Shown here one piece after another: positions 1-8,953 of a stretch of DNA of 64,000 nt. The notes below the pieces were generated by a model. It worked only from the letters and a program-made list of their open reading frames with translations. It searched no databases and was not told the DNA's origin. Each line of letters starts with the position of its first letter. Position 1 is the first letter of the stretch. The translations under genes were made by a program, and so were the position numbers. This DNA comes from Metasolibacillus fluoroglycofenilyticus (GTDB lineage Bacteria > Bacillota > Bacilli > Bacillales_A > Planococcaceae), in assembly GCF_003049645.1 (NCBI RefSeq), contig NZ_PYWK01000001.1:124001-188000 (forward strand). Direction: 5' to 3'.

Positions 1-761
1 AGATTTTCAATCGATAACGTATCATTTACTTGACCACCAAAGCGCTCTGCAACAAGACCTGTACGGATTCCTTTGCGCGCTGCATAAACTGCGGCGCTTG
101 CGCCAGCAGGTCCACCACCGACAACAAGCACATCGAATGGCTCTTTATTGTCGAATTCAGCAGCATCTGGGCCACTACCTAGCTTACCTAAAATTTCTTC
201 AAGCGTCATACGTCCGCTACCGAAAGGCTCACCATTTAAGTATACAGTCGGTACAGCCATAATATCTTTGCTTTCAACTTCTTCCTTGAAAGCTGCACCG
301 TCAACCATTGTATGTGAAATATTTGGATTTAATACACTCATAATATTTAGCGCCTGTACAACATCAGGGCAATTATGACAGCTTAAGCTAATATATGATT
401 CAAAGCGGTACTCGCCCTGAATGGCTTTTACTTGCTCAATGACAGCTTGCTCTACCTTTGGCGCACGTCCACTTACTTGTAATAAAGCTAAAACAAGTGA
501 CGTGAATTCATGACCAAGTGGTACACCTGCGAAAACAATACCTGTATCTTCATTTGCGCGATTCACGCTAAAGCTTGGCGTGCGTGGGAGTGTAGCTTGC
601 TCTACAGTAATATGTGATGACATTGATTTTAGTTCATCTACTAATGCGAGCATATCGCGTGAAACGTCATCTGAGCCAGCACTAACTTTTAGAACAATAT
701 CGCCTTCTAGTAACTCTAAATATTGGGCTAATTGTGCTTTAATATCTGCATCTAATAACAT
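1..761 (-). CDS. ahpF: Alkyl hydroperoxide reductase subunit F, 3' end cut by window edge
   Basis: This flavoprotein disulfide reductase passes electrons from NADH to AhpC in peroxide detoxification in the cytoplasm. About 253 N-terminal codons are present and the C-terminal part lies outside the window. The N-terminal thioredoxin-like region carries the CHNC redox pair at residues 128-131, followed by the FAD-binding motif VVGGGPAGASAA near residue 215. The ATG at 761 follows an AAGGAG ribosome binding site. It lies downstream of ahpC on the same strand, separated by about 150 bp that hold a strong hairpin. The family assignment is secure. Confidence 0.95.
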   Translation of the reverse strand, partial: MLLDADIKAQLAQYLELLEGDIVLKVSAGSDDVSRDMLALVDELKSMSSHITVEQATLPRTPSFSVNRANEDTGIVFAGVPLGHEFTSLVLALLQVSGRAPKVEQAVIEQVKAIQGEYRFESYISLSCHNCPDVVQALNIMSVLNPNISHTMVDGAAFKEEVESKDIMAVPTVYLNGEPFGSGRMTLEEILGKLGSGPDAAEFDNKEPFDVLVVGGGPAGASAAVYAARKGIRTGLVAERFGGQVNDTLSIEN

Positions 762-848
762 GAGGGAAAACGACTCCTTATTTTGATAAGTTTTAATAAT
801 AACGGGTTTTTACAAGCAAATAAGTTTTTAGCATGAACAATACCTTAA

Positions 849-904
849 TAAAAAACAAGTAGCTGTCTGAGAAGCTATTGCGTAAGCATGCTTTTCAGAC
901 AGCC
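849..904 (-). terminator. Hairpin with T-run between ahpC and ahpF
   Basis: Read on the minus strand, arms GGCTGTCTGAAAAGC and GCTTCTCAGACAGCT pair over about 14 bp and are followed by a T-rich tract. It looks like a Rho-independent terminator. Because ahpF follows on the same strand, it probably acts as a partial terminator that makes ahpC more abundant than ahpF, or ahpF has its own promoter. The GTCTGAAAAGC arm recurs at other gene ends in this window. Confidence 0.75.
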
Positions 905-913
905 TTCTTTTTC

Positions 914-1477
914 TTAGATTTTACCTACTAATTCAAGGCTTGGTTTTAATGTAGCAGAACCCTCTTGCCATTTAGCTGGGCATACTTCGCCTGGATTGTT
1001 ACGTACGTATTGAGCGGCTTTAATTTTGTTTACTAATGTGCTTGCATCGCGACCGATACCGTCAGCATTAATTTCTACAGCTTGTACAACGCCGTCTGGG
1101 TCAATAATAAATGTACCACGATTTGCAAGACCTGATTCTTCATCTAAAACGTCAAAGATTGTAGAAATTTGATGAGATGGGTCACCAATCATGATGTACT
1201 CGATTTTCCCAATTGCTTCTGAAGAATCGTGCCATGCTTTATGTGTAAAATGCGTGTCAGTTGATACAGAGTATACTTCAACACCTAGCTCTTTTAATGT
1301 TGCATATTGATTTTGTAAGTCTTCTAATTCAGTTGGACATACGAATGTGAAGTCCGCTGGGTAGAAGCATACAATACTCCATTTACCTTGGAAGTTTTCT
1401 GATGATACATCGATGAATTCACCTTGTTGGAAGGCCTGTGCTGTAAATGGTTCTACTTTTTTACCGATTAATGACAT
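914..1477 (-). CDS. ahpC: Alkyl hydroperoxide reductase subunit C (2-Cys peroxiredoxin)
   Basis: This 187-residue peroxiredoxin reduces hydrogen peroxide and organic peroxides in the cytoplasm and is recycled by AhpF. The peroxidatic cysteine is C47 in FVCPTE and the resolving cysteine is C166 in GEVCPA, both where the AhpC family has them. The length is typical. The ATG at 1477 has an AAGGAGG ribosome binding site. ahpF lies downstream. A PerR-like operator about 190 bp upstream suggests induction by peroxide. Confidence 0.97.
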   Translation of the reverse strand: MSLIGKKVEPFTAQAFQQGEFIDVSSENFQGKWSIVCFYPADFTFVCPTELEDLQNQYATLKELGVEVYSVSTDTHFTHKAWHDSSEAIGKIEYIMIGDPSHQISTIFDVLDEESGLANRGTFIIDPDGVVQAVEINADGIGRDASTLVNKIKAAQYVRNNPGEVCPAKWQEGSATLKPSLELVGKI

Positions 1478-1664
1478 AATAAATTTCCTCCTTGAATTTA
1501 AAAGACTGCAATAATTATTCTACACGAATAGACAGCAATTGAGAAATGAAAGGCATTATAAATTTTAGATAATAAATAAGGCAAGATATGAGAAGCCTAA
1601 TAATGCCAAGGAATACTAAGTTATCTGTGCTAGTCAATTCATATTAATAATAGTTATTGCTTTT

Positions 1665-1679
1665 TTATAATAATTATTG
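1665..1679. promoter_or_regulatory. PerR-like box upstream of ahpC
   Basis: The 15-mer TTATAATAATTATTG matches the Bacillus PerR consensus TTATAATNATTATAA at 12 of 14 defined positions. It lies upstream of ahpC, a classical PerR target. That PerR acts here is inference; no perR gene is in the window. Confidence 0.6.
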
Positions 1680-1784
1680 CTTACAACTAAAATTATGGTA
1701 GAAAACCGACTGCTCTGTCAAGGTTATGATAACCCAAAAAAAGTACATTATACGGAAAGTTCGAAATTTGTTCATAAAGAGGGA

Positions 1785-1972
1785 GTTATCCGAAAAGTCC
1801 ACTTTGTTTTGACACCGCATTGAAATCAATATTTTCATCGCTTCCCTTTTACTGAAGGATAACGCTGCTAAAGCCAATGTTTATCCCATTTTTAAAAGAG
1901 GTGTTCTCTGTTTATATGAAGCAACATCGCTACTGTCCAAAATGCCGGCTATGCACGGCTTTTTGGGCAGCC
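1785..1972. repeat. Dispersed hairpin-plus-tail element (R1), copy a
   Basis: About 150 bp of tail are followed by a hairpin at 1933-1970, with arms CTGTCCAAAA and TTTTGGGCAG around a GCCGGCTATGCACGGC core. The sequence is closely matched at 48822-49016 and, as tail only, at 56276-56445. No credible gene is seen between 1478 and 2168; a 67-codon reading frame on the minus strand at 1674-1877 is explained by this repeat. Confidence 0.8.
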
Positions 1973-2107
1973 CCAGCTATTAAAAATCAATGATAAGATA
2001 CTTGACTAGCTAATAGTTGATTTTTCCTCTGATTTGTTGATGCGAGACGGCTATGTAAGCTGAAATAGCTCCATTAAATAATTTTCATAAATAAACTTAA
2101 AAATTTT

Positions 2108-2133
2108 TGAAACTATTTCAGGAATTCTCCGTC
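2108..2133 (+). promoter_or_regulatory. ECF sigma promoter for the deacetylase-sigma-anti-sigma operon
   Basis: A TGAAAC -35 at 2108-2113, a 16-bp spacer and a CGTC -10 at 2130-2133 match exactly the SigM/SigX/SigW-type promoters of Bacillus. It stands 36 bp before the first gene of an operon that encodes an ECF sigma factor, so autoregulation is likely (inference). Confidence 0.75.
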
Positions 2134-2168
2134 TGTACGTTGCTTAAATGATAGATGGAGGTAAAGTG

Positions 2169-3437
2169 ATGAAGAAAATTTATATGAATGGGCTACTACT
2201 GGTCGGCCTCATAATATTGATAATAGGTATAAATGCGAAATGGAATTCGTCTGTGGGAGATAGTAGCAAGGCATTTGCACAAACTGTTCAAAAGGGGTTA
2301 CTTGTCACGGAAAGAGAATTTGAGCAAGTGCTAACACTACAACAGCGACAGCCGATTTATATGAAGGGTGACTCCTTTATTAAAATTGGCGAGTTAGAGG
2401 CAAACCAGCCTGTTGTCATTATTGGTCAGGATGAAGCTTATTATGAATTGCGATTGGGTAAAATAACAGCCTTTGTTCGAAAGGAGCAAGCAATTGTTGA
2501 CAGGAAGAAGCTGACGGCATTTGTACATACGGAACGATTGGCAGCAATTAAAACTTTACAAAAAACAGTCGTTTATACTGAGGCTGATTTGCAAAGTGCC
2601 GCATTAATGCATTTGGAGGCAGACTATCGCTATCCAATCGTACATGAAGAAAAAGATTGGTATATTGTAAAAATAGGAGAGCGACCGGGATATATATATA
2701 AACAGTCAGTTACCTTAGATGAGGGGTTACCAGTACTTGTATATCATCATATATTGCCGAAAAGCTTGATGGAAACAACAAATAGTACAATATCATTAGA
2801 GGCTTTTGAACAGCAGATGAATTATTTAGCAGATAATCAATTTAAGACATTAACGACGCAGCAGCTTTATGATTATTTAGAGGGACGCCTTATTGTACCG
2901 ATACATGCGGTGTTAATTACATTTGATGATGGTCTATTGTCTACACGAGAGTACGCCTATCCCATTTTAAAGCAATATGGGTTTACCGCGCTTCAGCATA
3001 TTATTTCCTCGCGCACAAATAAAGCGCAGGGACTACAAAACTTTGATGCTACAGGACCACTACAGTTTTTTACAGCTACAGATTTGGCCGAGCTGGCAGA
3101 TGTTTTTCAATTTGAGGCACATACGTATGATTTGCATTCACTTCATAATGGGCAGGGCATTGCTTTAGAAAATTCAAAGGAAGTGATTATAATGGACTTA
3201 CAACGCAATATAGAGCAAGTACCAAATGCCATTTCACTAGCCTATCCATATGGGCATTATAATGAACAATTTATAGCGGCTGCTAAGGAGGTAGGGCTGT
3301 TAATAGGCTTTACAACAAAGGAGGGCTATGCCAATATGAGTAGCTCCAATTATGAGGTCAATCGTTTTGGAATGACAGAAAAGAGGTCATTTGAGCACTT
3401 TACTACTTATGTCAATGGTGAGATGATGTGGCCATAG
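2169..3437 (+). CDS. Membrane-anchored polysaccharide deacetylase with SH3-like N-terminal region
   Basis: This 422-residue protein has one N-terminal membrane anchor, about 140 residues resembling SH3-type repeats, and a C-terminal NodB deacetylase domain. NodB motifs are visible: ITFDDG (motif 1), FEAHTYDLHS (a variant of the metal-binding HxxxH motif) and AYPYGHYN. It probably deacetylates a cell-surface sugar polymer outside the membrane. The ATG at 2169 is chosen over an in-frame start at 2148 because GGAGG lies at the right distance. It is the first gene of an operon with an ECF sigma factor, suggesting a cell-envelope stress response. Confidence 0.85.
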   Translation: MKKIYMNGLLLVGLIILIIGINAKWNSSVGDSSKAFAQTVQKGLLVTEREFEQVLTLQQRQPIYMKGDSFIKIGELEANQPVVIIGQDEAYYELRLGKITAFVRKEQAIVDRKKLTAFVHTERLAAIKTLQKTVVYTEADLQSAALMHLEADYRYPIVHEEKDWYIVKIGERPGYIYKQSVTLDEGLPVLVYHHILPKSLMETTNSTISLEAFEQQMNYLADNQFKTLTTQQLYDYLEGRLIVPIHAVLITFDDGLLSTREYAYPILKQYGFTALQHIISSRTNKAQGLQNFDATGPLQFFTATDLAELADVFQFEAHTYDLHSLHNGQGIALENSKEVIIMDLQRNIEQVPNAISLAYPYGHYNEQFIAAAKEVGLLIGFTTKEGYANMSSSNYEVNRFGMTEKRSFEHFTTYVNGEMMWP

Positions 3438-3457
3438 AAAAGGGTGAAATTTCGTAA

Positions 3458-3955
3458 ATGAATCAAATTGATCAGATTATTGATGAGCACTCACGTTATT
3501 TAGTACGCATTGCGTATTTATACGTGAAAAATTGGTCAACAGCTGAGGATATTGTCCAAGAGGTTTTCGTGACATATTTTCAAAAAAGCGATCAATTTCG
3601 CAATGAGGCATCATTAAAGACTTATTTAACTAAAATGACGGCCAATCGTGCAAAAGATTATTTACGTTCATGGAAGTATAAAAAAGATGTGTTATTTGAT
3701 ACAATTTTTACTTCTACAAAAGGCACAGAGGAAGTATTGCTAGAGCAGGAGCAATTAGCCTCACTAGAAAAAAATCTGTTCCAGCTACCATTAAAATACC
3801 GCGAGCCTTTAATATTATTTTATTATGATGAGCAGTCTATTGCGGAAATTGCAGCCTATTTGCAACTTAATGAAAATACAGTGAAAACAAGGCTGAGGCG
3901 AGCAAAGCAGCAATTAAAGGAGTTTTTTGAGGAAGAGGAGGTCGAAAGCAATTGA
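3458..3955 (+). CDS. ECF-type RNA polymerase sigma factor
   Basis: This 165-residue protein has sigma region 2 (RIAYLYVKNWSTAEDIVQEV, residues 17-36) and sigma region 4 (ETVKTR-type helix-turn-helix, ENTVKTRLRRAKQQL near residue 140). It directs RNA polymerase to stress promoters. Its stop overlaps the start of the next gene by 4 bp, the usual arrangement with a cognate anti-sigma factor. Relation to SigV/SigM/SigX is plausible, but the subgroup cannot be fixed by eye. Confidence 0.92.
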   Translation: MNQIDQIIDEHSRYLVRIAYLYVKNWSTAEDIVQEVFVTYFQKSDQFRNEASLKTYLTKMTANRAKDYLRSWKYKKDVLFDTIFTSTKGTEEVLLEQEQLASLEKNLFQLPLKYREPLILFYYDEQSIAEIAAYLQLNENTVKTRLRRAKQQLKEFFEEEEVESN

Positions 3956-5031
3956 GCGATTTTAAACGCAAGCTTGATCAAATGATGGGCGACACATCAA
4001 CACAGGAAAGACGAATCAAGCAACGTGTGCACGAAAATTTACGAGCGCCAGTTAAAAAACCTTCATGGCAAGTACCCTTTGTAACAGCGGGAATCGCTGT
4101 AATAGCGCTATTCCTTTTTATCACATTTAATCCGATAGAGCAGCTTTCATCAAATGAAGGACCGGGAACACCGTATGACCCACTAGATGATTTAGCGCAA
4201 ATTTCGGCGCTACAAAAAAAGAAGCAGCTATCAGCAATTGATTATGAGCAATTTGGAAAGCTTTCACATTTTGAGCAGGTCGATGGACTGCATTATGTAG
4301 ATAGTGAGGCATTTTCATTAGCAAACAGTTCGGATACTTTTCATACGGTTATTGAGCGCAAATCTAATTTATATGATGGTGTTGTTTATGAGGTAGGAGA
4401 TATTGTACGTACAATGACAAATACGACGAGCCATTTGCCGACATATGCAGATGCATACTATGAGGTCGTTGCTGTTCCTGGTGATCGAATCGTGCTGAAA
4501 AATGGGGAGTTGAAAGTAAATGGAAAGCCTCTACAGTCCGAGTTATTAGATATCTACAAGGAGAATGGGGTTGAGATAGCAGGGGGCTATGACCAACTAT
4601 TAAATGCAAGAGAATATTTTTTATTAAATCATTTTCCAGCTAGTGAAACGCTACAAGCTGGGACTATCACACCTGTTCATAAAATTTATGGCGAGGTTGT
4701 AGGGCTAGCAACAGAGGAAAATACGGAGTCAATTTATTTGGAAGGTGGACAATCAGGCATATATACGGCTGAGCAATACTTTGATTTATTTTTATATGAT
4801 AGCCTTTTTGATGAAGGGAATTTAGCTCAGTCACTTATCGACCCTTCAACAGTATTTACACAGATGAATCGTTTAGGTGAGCTATTTTTAGAATCAGCTT
4901 ATCGCAATGTTTCCTCTGTTTCTAATAATCGGGTGGAGATACGCTACCAATACGGGAGAGCTGGCGTTAACGAGCATGTGTTTTATATGGTGCAACAGCC
5001 AGATACAGGTAGATGGATAGTGAGTGAATGA
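3952..5031 (+). CDS. Probable anti-sigma factor with a degenerate signal-peptidase-I-like extracellular domain
   Basis: This 359-residue protein has a cytoplasmic N-terminus of about 40 residues, one membrane helix (residues 43-61) and a large outer part. Residues 140-250 resemble the beta domain of signal peptidase I: VAVPGDRIVLKNGELKVNGK is followed by a YFLLNHFPAS stretch where LepB has YFVLGDNR. The catalytic lysine preceding PGDRI in LepB is replaced and no catalytic serine motif is seen, so the domain is probably non-catalytic. The start (TTG at 3952) overlaps the sigma gene. Its role as anti-sigma factor is inferred from position and topology. Confidence 0.7.
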   Translation: MSDFKRKLDQMMGDTSTQERRIKQRVHENLRAPVKKPSWQVPFVTAGIAVIALFLFITFNPIEQLSSNEGPGTPYDPLDDLAQISALQKKKQLSAIDYEQFGKLSHFEQVDGLHYVDSEAFSLANSSDTFHTVIERKSNLYDGVVYEVGDIVRTMTNTTSHLPTYADAYYEVVAVPGDRIVLKNGELKVNGKPLQSELLDIYKENGVEIAGGYDQLLNAREYFLLNHFPASETLQAGTITPVHKIYGEVVGLATEENTESIYLEGGQSGIYTAEQYFDLFLYDSLFDEGNLAQSLIDPSTVFTQMNRLGELFLESAYRNVSSVSNNRVEIRYQYGRAGVNEHVFYMVQQPDTGRWIVSE

Positions 5032-5036
5032 AAAAT

Positions 5037-5185
5037 GGGCGCCCAAAGTGCCGTGCAGTAGCCGGCATTTTGGGCGCTAGCGGGTGTGTTTTGGTAGAAG
5101 GTTTGCTTAGTAAAGTAGCGAGAGCTTTCTTTGAAAATGTTAGAAACACTGACTTTAGCAATATTTCTTTTAGGTAAAAAGGAAA
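5037..5185. repeat. R1 element, copy b (hairpin then tail)
   Basis: The hairpin at 5039-5077 has arms GCGCCCAAA and TTTGGGCGC with a GCCGTGCAGTAGCCGGC core and starts 8 bp after the anti-sigma stop codon, so it probably ends the operon. The tail includes GAAAATGTTAGAAACACTG, shared as reverse complement with the 44.5-kb copy and, more loosely, with 57.2 kb. Confidence 0.75.
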
Positions 5186-5206
5186 GGACGTGAATCTATT
5201 TTTCTA

Positions 5207-5281
5207 TCCCGTAAATGCCCGATTGGTTCAACTAACAATTAGTGGGGGATGAGTGAAACTTCCACTGATTGAAGTTTCACT
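5207..5281. repeat. Dispersed element R4, copy a
   Basis: This is about 75 bp with strong similarity to 13105-13177 and, reverse complemented, to 49041-49101. It contains GTGAAACTT / AAGTTTCAC arms. The stop codon of the AraC-type regulator (TGA at 5277-5279 on the minus strand) lies inside the right arm. Confidence 0.7.
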
Positions 5282-6746
5282 TTCTTTCATTTTCCATTAG
5301 TTCTTTAATATTTGCTCGGTAACGATATGGTGTTGTGTTTTGGTGCTGCTTGAATACTTTAATAAAATAGTTAACGTCCTCAAAGCCGTTTAAATTTGCG
5401 ATTTCTGTAATGGCTAAATCAGTTTCAAGCAAAGTGTTGCAGGCTGCTTGAATACGCACATTCTGAACATAGCGCTTAAAAGGAATGCCCTGCTTTTTTG
5501 AAAATAGGGTGCTTAAATAATTAGCGCTAATGCCGAGTTTACTAGCAACAGAGTGCAAGTTCAAAGTGCTATCGCTAAATTCACGTTGAATCAGCTCAAC
5601 CGCTAGCTCACTATAATCCACCTTTAGCTGCTCCCGCGATTTTTCAACAGCATCCATTAATGTTTGGGTAAACAGCATCATTTCTTGCAAAATTGAATAT
5701 AAAATAGGCCCCTCTAATATAAGGTGAAAAAGCTGACGATAATCTGCCTCGATGCTTGCCTGCTGCTGCAAATGGTATTTCATCATATAGCGACGCAGTT
5801 GAGCGAGTACACTAGTTAAATGAATGCGCACATCATCATGATGGTAAAACGTATTCGCCTTTGCTAATTGATAAAGGAAAGCTTTAATGGCTGTCGTATT
5901 TTTTTCCTCTAAGCTATGAATCCATAGCTGTTGCTCCTCTGGCGTTAGTAGTGGGTCAAGTCGTACGATTGAAAATTGCTCTGAGCTAAGGAAAATATGT
6001 TCATAGCCTTTGTAAAAGCGCTGAATAAGCACCTTTTTCACTTCATCATACATTTCACGTATTGTTGCATTCTCTCCATCGTATAATGCAATATTCATAT
6101 ATTCGCCGCTAACCACATGCCACTCCTGTATAAGTAAACGAAGCTGCTTTAATAATTCAGTACGTAAGGTATTTTCCACAACGCAAATAATGCGATTTTG
6201 TAGCGGTAATGCGGTCATTTCTTGGAATAAATGCAGCTCGATAAACCATTCATAAAGGCGTAAATTCGATTCGAAATGAGACGGCTCGATAATGAAAAAT
6301 TGCTTTTGGCTAACATCAACAAGCGTCGGTTTTTTCAAATATAAATCAACATAGAGTTGCACATCTGAAGCCTGTGTGGTAGCTAAAGGAGCGGCACGGT
6401 CAATATTTAAAGCGAGTAAAGTCGACTTCAATTGCTCTAGCGGAATTGGTTTGACAAACAGTTGCGCTGCCTGTAATTGAATAGCCTTTGCCGCATGCTG
6501 GAAAATGGGCTGTGCGGTTAACGCGATGATATGTGGTTGGTGGCGCAGCAATAGCTTTTCGATAGAGGGTGTTAGCATTTCAATTTCAATGACCACCACA
6601 TTTGGTTGCAATCGTTCAATAGAATTTTGCAATTGTGCCGTATCCTGCACATGCTCTACTTCCACATGGCTAGGGAAATAGTTTTTTATATACCAACTAA
6701 TGCCTCGTGCCTCCTCAATATCCCGATCAATCAATAAAATACGCAT
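5277..6746 (-). CDS. AraC-family response regulator with atypical receiver domain
   Basis: This is a 489-residue cytoplasmic regulator. Residues 1-115 form a receiver-like domain: acidic residues D7/D9 and the conserved lysine in FVKPIP are present, but the usual phospho-acceptor aspartate is E54 (VVVIEIEM). A long middle domain follows, and residues 385-485 are an AraC/XylS double helix-turn-helix. The ATG at 6746 has an AGGGGTG ribosome binding site; an in-frame start at 6839 lacks one. It is divergent from the hut genes, so control of histidine use is possible (inference). No partner kinase is adjacent. Confidence 0.82.
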   Translation of the reverse strand: MRILLIDRDIEEARGISWYIKNYFPSHVEVEHVQDTAQLQNSIERLQPNVVVIEIEMLTPSIEKLLLRHQPHIIALTAQPIFQHAAKAIQLQAAQLFVKPIPLEQLKSTLLALNIDRAAPLATTQASDVQLYVDLYLKKPTLVDVSQKQFFIIEPSHFESNLRLYEWFIELHLFQEMTALPLQNRIICVVENTLRTELLKQLRLLIQEWHVVSGEYMNIALYDGENATIREMYDEVKKVLIQRFYKGYEHIFLSSEQFSIVRLDPLLTPEEQQLWIHSLEEKNTTAIKAFLYQLAKANTFYHHDDVRIHLTSVLAQLRRYMMKYHLQQQASIEADYRQLFHLILEGPILYSILQEMMLFTQTLMDAVEKSREQLKVDYSELAVELIQREFSDSTLNLHSVASKLGISANYLSTLFSKKQGIPFKRYVQNVRIQAACNTLLETDLAITEIANLNGFEDVNYFIKVFKQHQNTTPYRYRANIKELMENERK

Positions 6747-6899
6747 ATCATCACCCCTTAAAATCACTCTTTTCAATATTATTTCTATTTCTAATCGTAA
6801 ATATGAATTAATTTCTTTAAATTTTACTATATTGTGCAATGTAAATCCATTTATTCAGAATTGAAAGAAATTTAAAGTGAGGATAGGGAAGGGGATGGA

Positions 6900-7272
6900 A
6901 TGGTAAGCAACCAACAAACTGATAGTCAACAATCATTGATAGGGTTTCGACCAAAGCAGGCAATTAAAATGATTGTTTGTACCTTTCACGTGTTTATTAC
7001 AAATACCAGATCCGATGTTAACTGCAAAAGCTTTATCGCTATCGATTGCAGAAATGCTTTTACCAGCACTGCTAGTAACACAGGCTGCGATGGTTACTAA
7101 GTTTATCGTGGCAGTTGTATCTATCTTGGCAATCCTATTTTTCTCGGCCGTTATTCCAGTTATTTTATCAACAGATATTCCGTTATCCATTCGCCAAATG
7201 ATTATTATATGGTTTGAGCGGGTTGTCTTAACATTAATTTTAGTAACACCAATTGCATTTTTATTATTTTAA
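6900..7272 (+). pseudogene. yjiH: Remnant of a YjiH-type membrane protein gene
   Basis: An ATG at 6900 with an AAGGGG site opens a short frame (MVSNQQTDSQQSLIGF). From about 6973 a different frame encodes about 99 residues ending FERVVLTLILVTPIAFLLF, resembling the C-terminus of YjiH/nucleoside-recognition membrane proteins often found beside hut genes. The two pieces are out of frame and an in-frame stop precedes the C-terminal part, so most of the gene has been deleted. The family call rests on memory of YjiH C-termini. Confidence 0.6.
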
Positions 7273-7287
7273 AGGGAGAGATTGAAA

Positions 7288-8949
7288 ATGGCTTTTAAAA
7301 CAAACATTAAAGCACCAAGAGGCAGTGAATTAACATGCAAAGGATGGACGCAAGAAGCGGCAATGCGCATGCTAATGAACAATCTTGATCCGGAAGTAGC
7401 CGAAAATCCAGATGAGTTGGTTGTTTATGGTGGTATTGGTAAAGCGGCGCGCAACTGGGAAAGCTATGAGCAGATTATCGAATCATTAAAGAAGCTTGAA
7501 AATGATGAGACATTAATTGTGCAGTCAGGGAAACCTGTTGCGGTATTCCGCACACATGAAAATGCGCCGCGTGTATTAATTGCAAACTCTAACCTAGTGC
7601 CTGGTTGGGCGAATTGGGATAAGTTTTATGAGTTAGAAGAGCGCGATTTAATGATGTATGGACAAATGACAGCAGGTAGCTGGATTTATATCGGTGCGCA
7701 AGGAATTTTACAAGGAACATATTTAAGCTTTGTAGAGGCAGGTAAAAAAGTGTTTGGCTCAGCAGATTTGCGTGGGAAATTCATTTTAACTGGTGGCATG
7801 GGCGGTATGAGCGGTGCGCAGCCACTTGCTGGTAAAATGGCGGGGGCAGTTATTTTAGTTGTGGAAGTAGACCGCGCAAAAATAGAGCGTAAAATGAAAG
7901 AAGCATACTGTGATTATTTAGTGGAAACAGTGGACGAGGCGATTGCGTTAGTGAATGAGCTACGCGAGAAAAAGGAGCCTGCATCAATCGGGCTTGTAGG
8001 GAATTGCGCGGATGTTAATCGCGAGCTATTAAATCGTGGGATTATCCCGGATTTCGTGACAGACCAAACGTCGGCACATGACCCAATTAACGGCTATGTA
8101 CCAAATGGCATGACATTAGAGGAAGCGTTTGCGCTACGCAAAGCTGACCCGAAAGCCTATGAGCAAAAAGCGAAGGAAACAATGGCGGAGCATGTACGTA
8201 CAATGTTAGAATTCCAACAAGCGGGTGCAGAAGTGTTCGACTACGGTAATAATATTCGCGCATATGCACAGGAAATGGGTGTAGAAAATGCCTTCGATTT
8301 CCCAGGTTTCGTACCAGCGTATATTCGTCCATTATTTTGTGAGGGTAAAGGTCCGTTCCGTTGGGCTGCGTTATCTGGAGACCCAGAAGATATTTACAAA
8401 ACTGATGCATTAGCGAAGGAAATGTTCGCGGATGATGAAGGCTTAGTAAACTGGATTGATATGGCACAAAAAATGGTGAAATGGCAAGGGCTACCTGCAC
8501 GTATTTGTTGGTTAGGCTATGGTGACCGTCATCGCTTCGCATTACGTGTCAATGAGATGGTAGCGAGTGGCGAGTTAAAAGCGCCAATTGTCTTTGGCCG
8601 AGACCACTTAGACTCGGGCTCTGTTGCTTCACCAAACCGTGAAACAGAGGGAATGCGCGACGGTACGGATGCAGTGTCAGACTGGCCATTATTAAATGCG
8701 CTTGTCAATACGGCGAGCGGTGCAAGCTGGGTGAGCTTACATCACGGTGGTGGTGTAGGAATGGGCTTCTCACAGCACGCAGGTCAGGTGCTTGTAGCGG
8801 ATGGCAGTGAGCTAGCAGCGGAAAAAATTCAGCGCGTATTAGTGGCAGACCCAGGTATGGGCGTTGTGCGCCATGCCGATGCAGGATACGATATTGCAAT
8901 TCGCACAGCAAAAGAAAAAGGCGTACAAATGCCGATGTTAAAGGACTGA
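7288..8949 (+). CDS. hutU: Urocanate hydratase
   Basis: This converts urocanate to imidazolone propionate, the second step of histidine breakdown, using bound NAD. The 553-residue length is typical. The NAD-binding loop [11 protein letters not shown], the DQTSAHDP segment and the [15 protein letters not shown] region are all present. The ATG at 7288 is preferred over TTG at 7282 because AAAGGGAG lies 9 bp before it. It is followed 4 bp later by hutI. hutH is not in this window next to it. Confidence 0.97.
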   Translation: MAFKTNIKAPRGSELTCKGWTQEAAMRMLMNNLDPEVAENPDELVVYGGIGKAARNWESYEQIIESLKKLENDETLIVQSGKPVAVFRTHENAPRVLIANSNLVPGWANWDKFYELEERDLMMYGQMTAGSWIYIGAQGILQGTYLSFVEAGKKVFGSADLRGKFILTGGMGGMSGAQPLAGKMAGAVILVVEVDRAKIERKMKEAYCDYLVETVDEAIALVNELREKKEPASIGLVGNCADVNRELLNRGIIPDFVTDQTSAHDPINGYVPNGMTLEEAFALRKADPKAYEQKAKETMAEHVRTMLEFQQAGAEVFDYGNNIRAYAQEMGVENAFDFPGFVPAYIRPLFCEGKGPFRWAALSGDPEDIYKTDALAKEMFADDEGLVNWIDMAQKMVKWQGLPARICWLGYGDRHRFALRVNEMVASGELKAPIVFGRDHLDSGSVASPNRETEGMRDGTDAVSDWPLLNALVNTASGASWVSLHHGGGVGMGFSQHAGQVLVADGSELAAEKIQRVLVADPGMGVVRHADAGYDIAIRTAKEKGVQMPMLKD

Positions 8950-8953
8950 GGAA

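Noticed and set aside
1674..1877. 67-codon minus-strand frame
   Set aside because: It covers part of the R1 repeat tail, has no ribosome binding site and matches no protein pattern.
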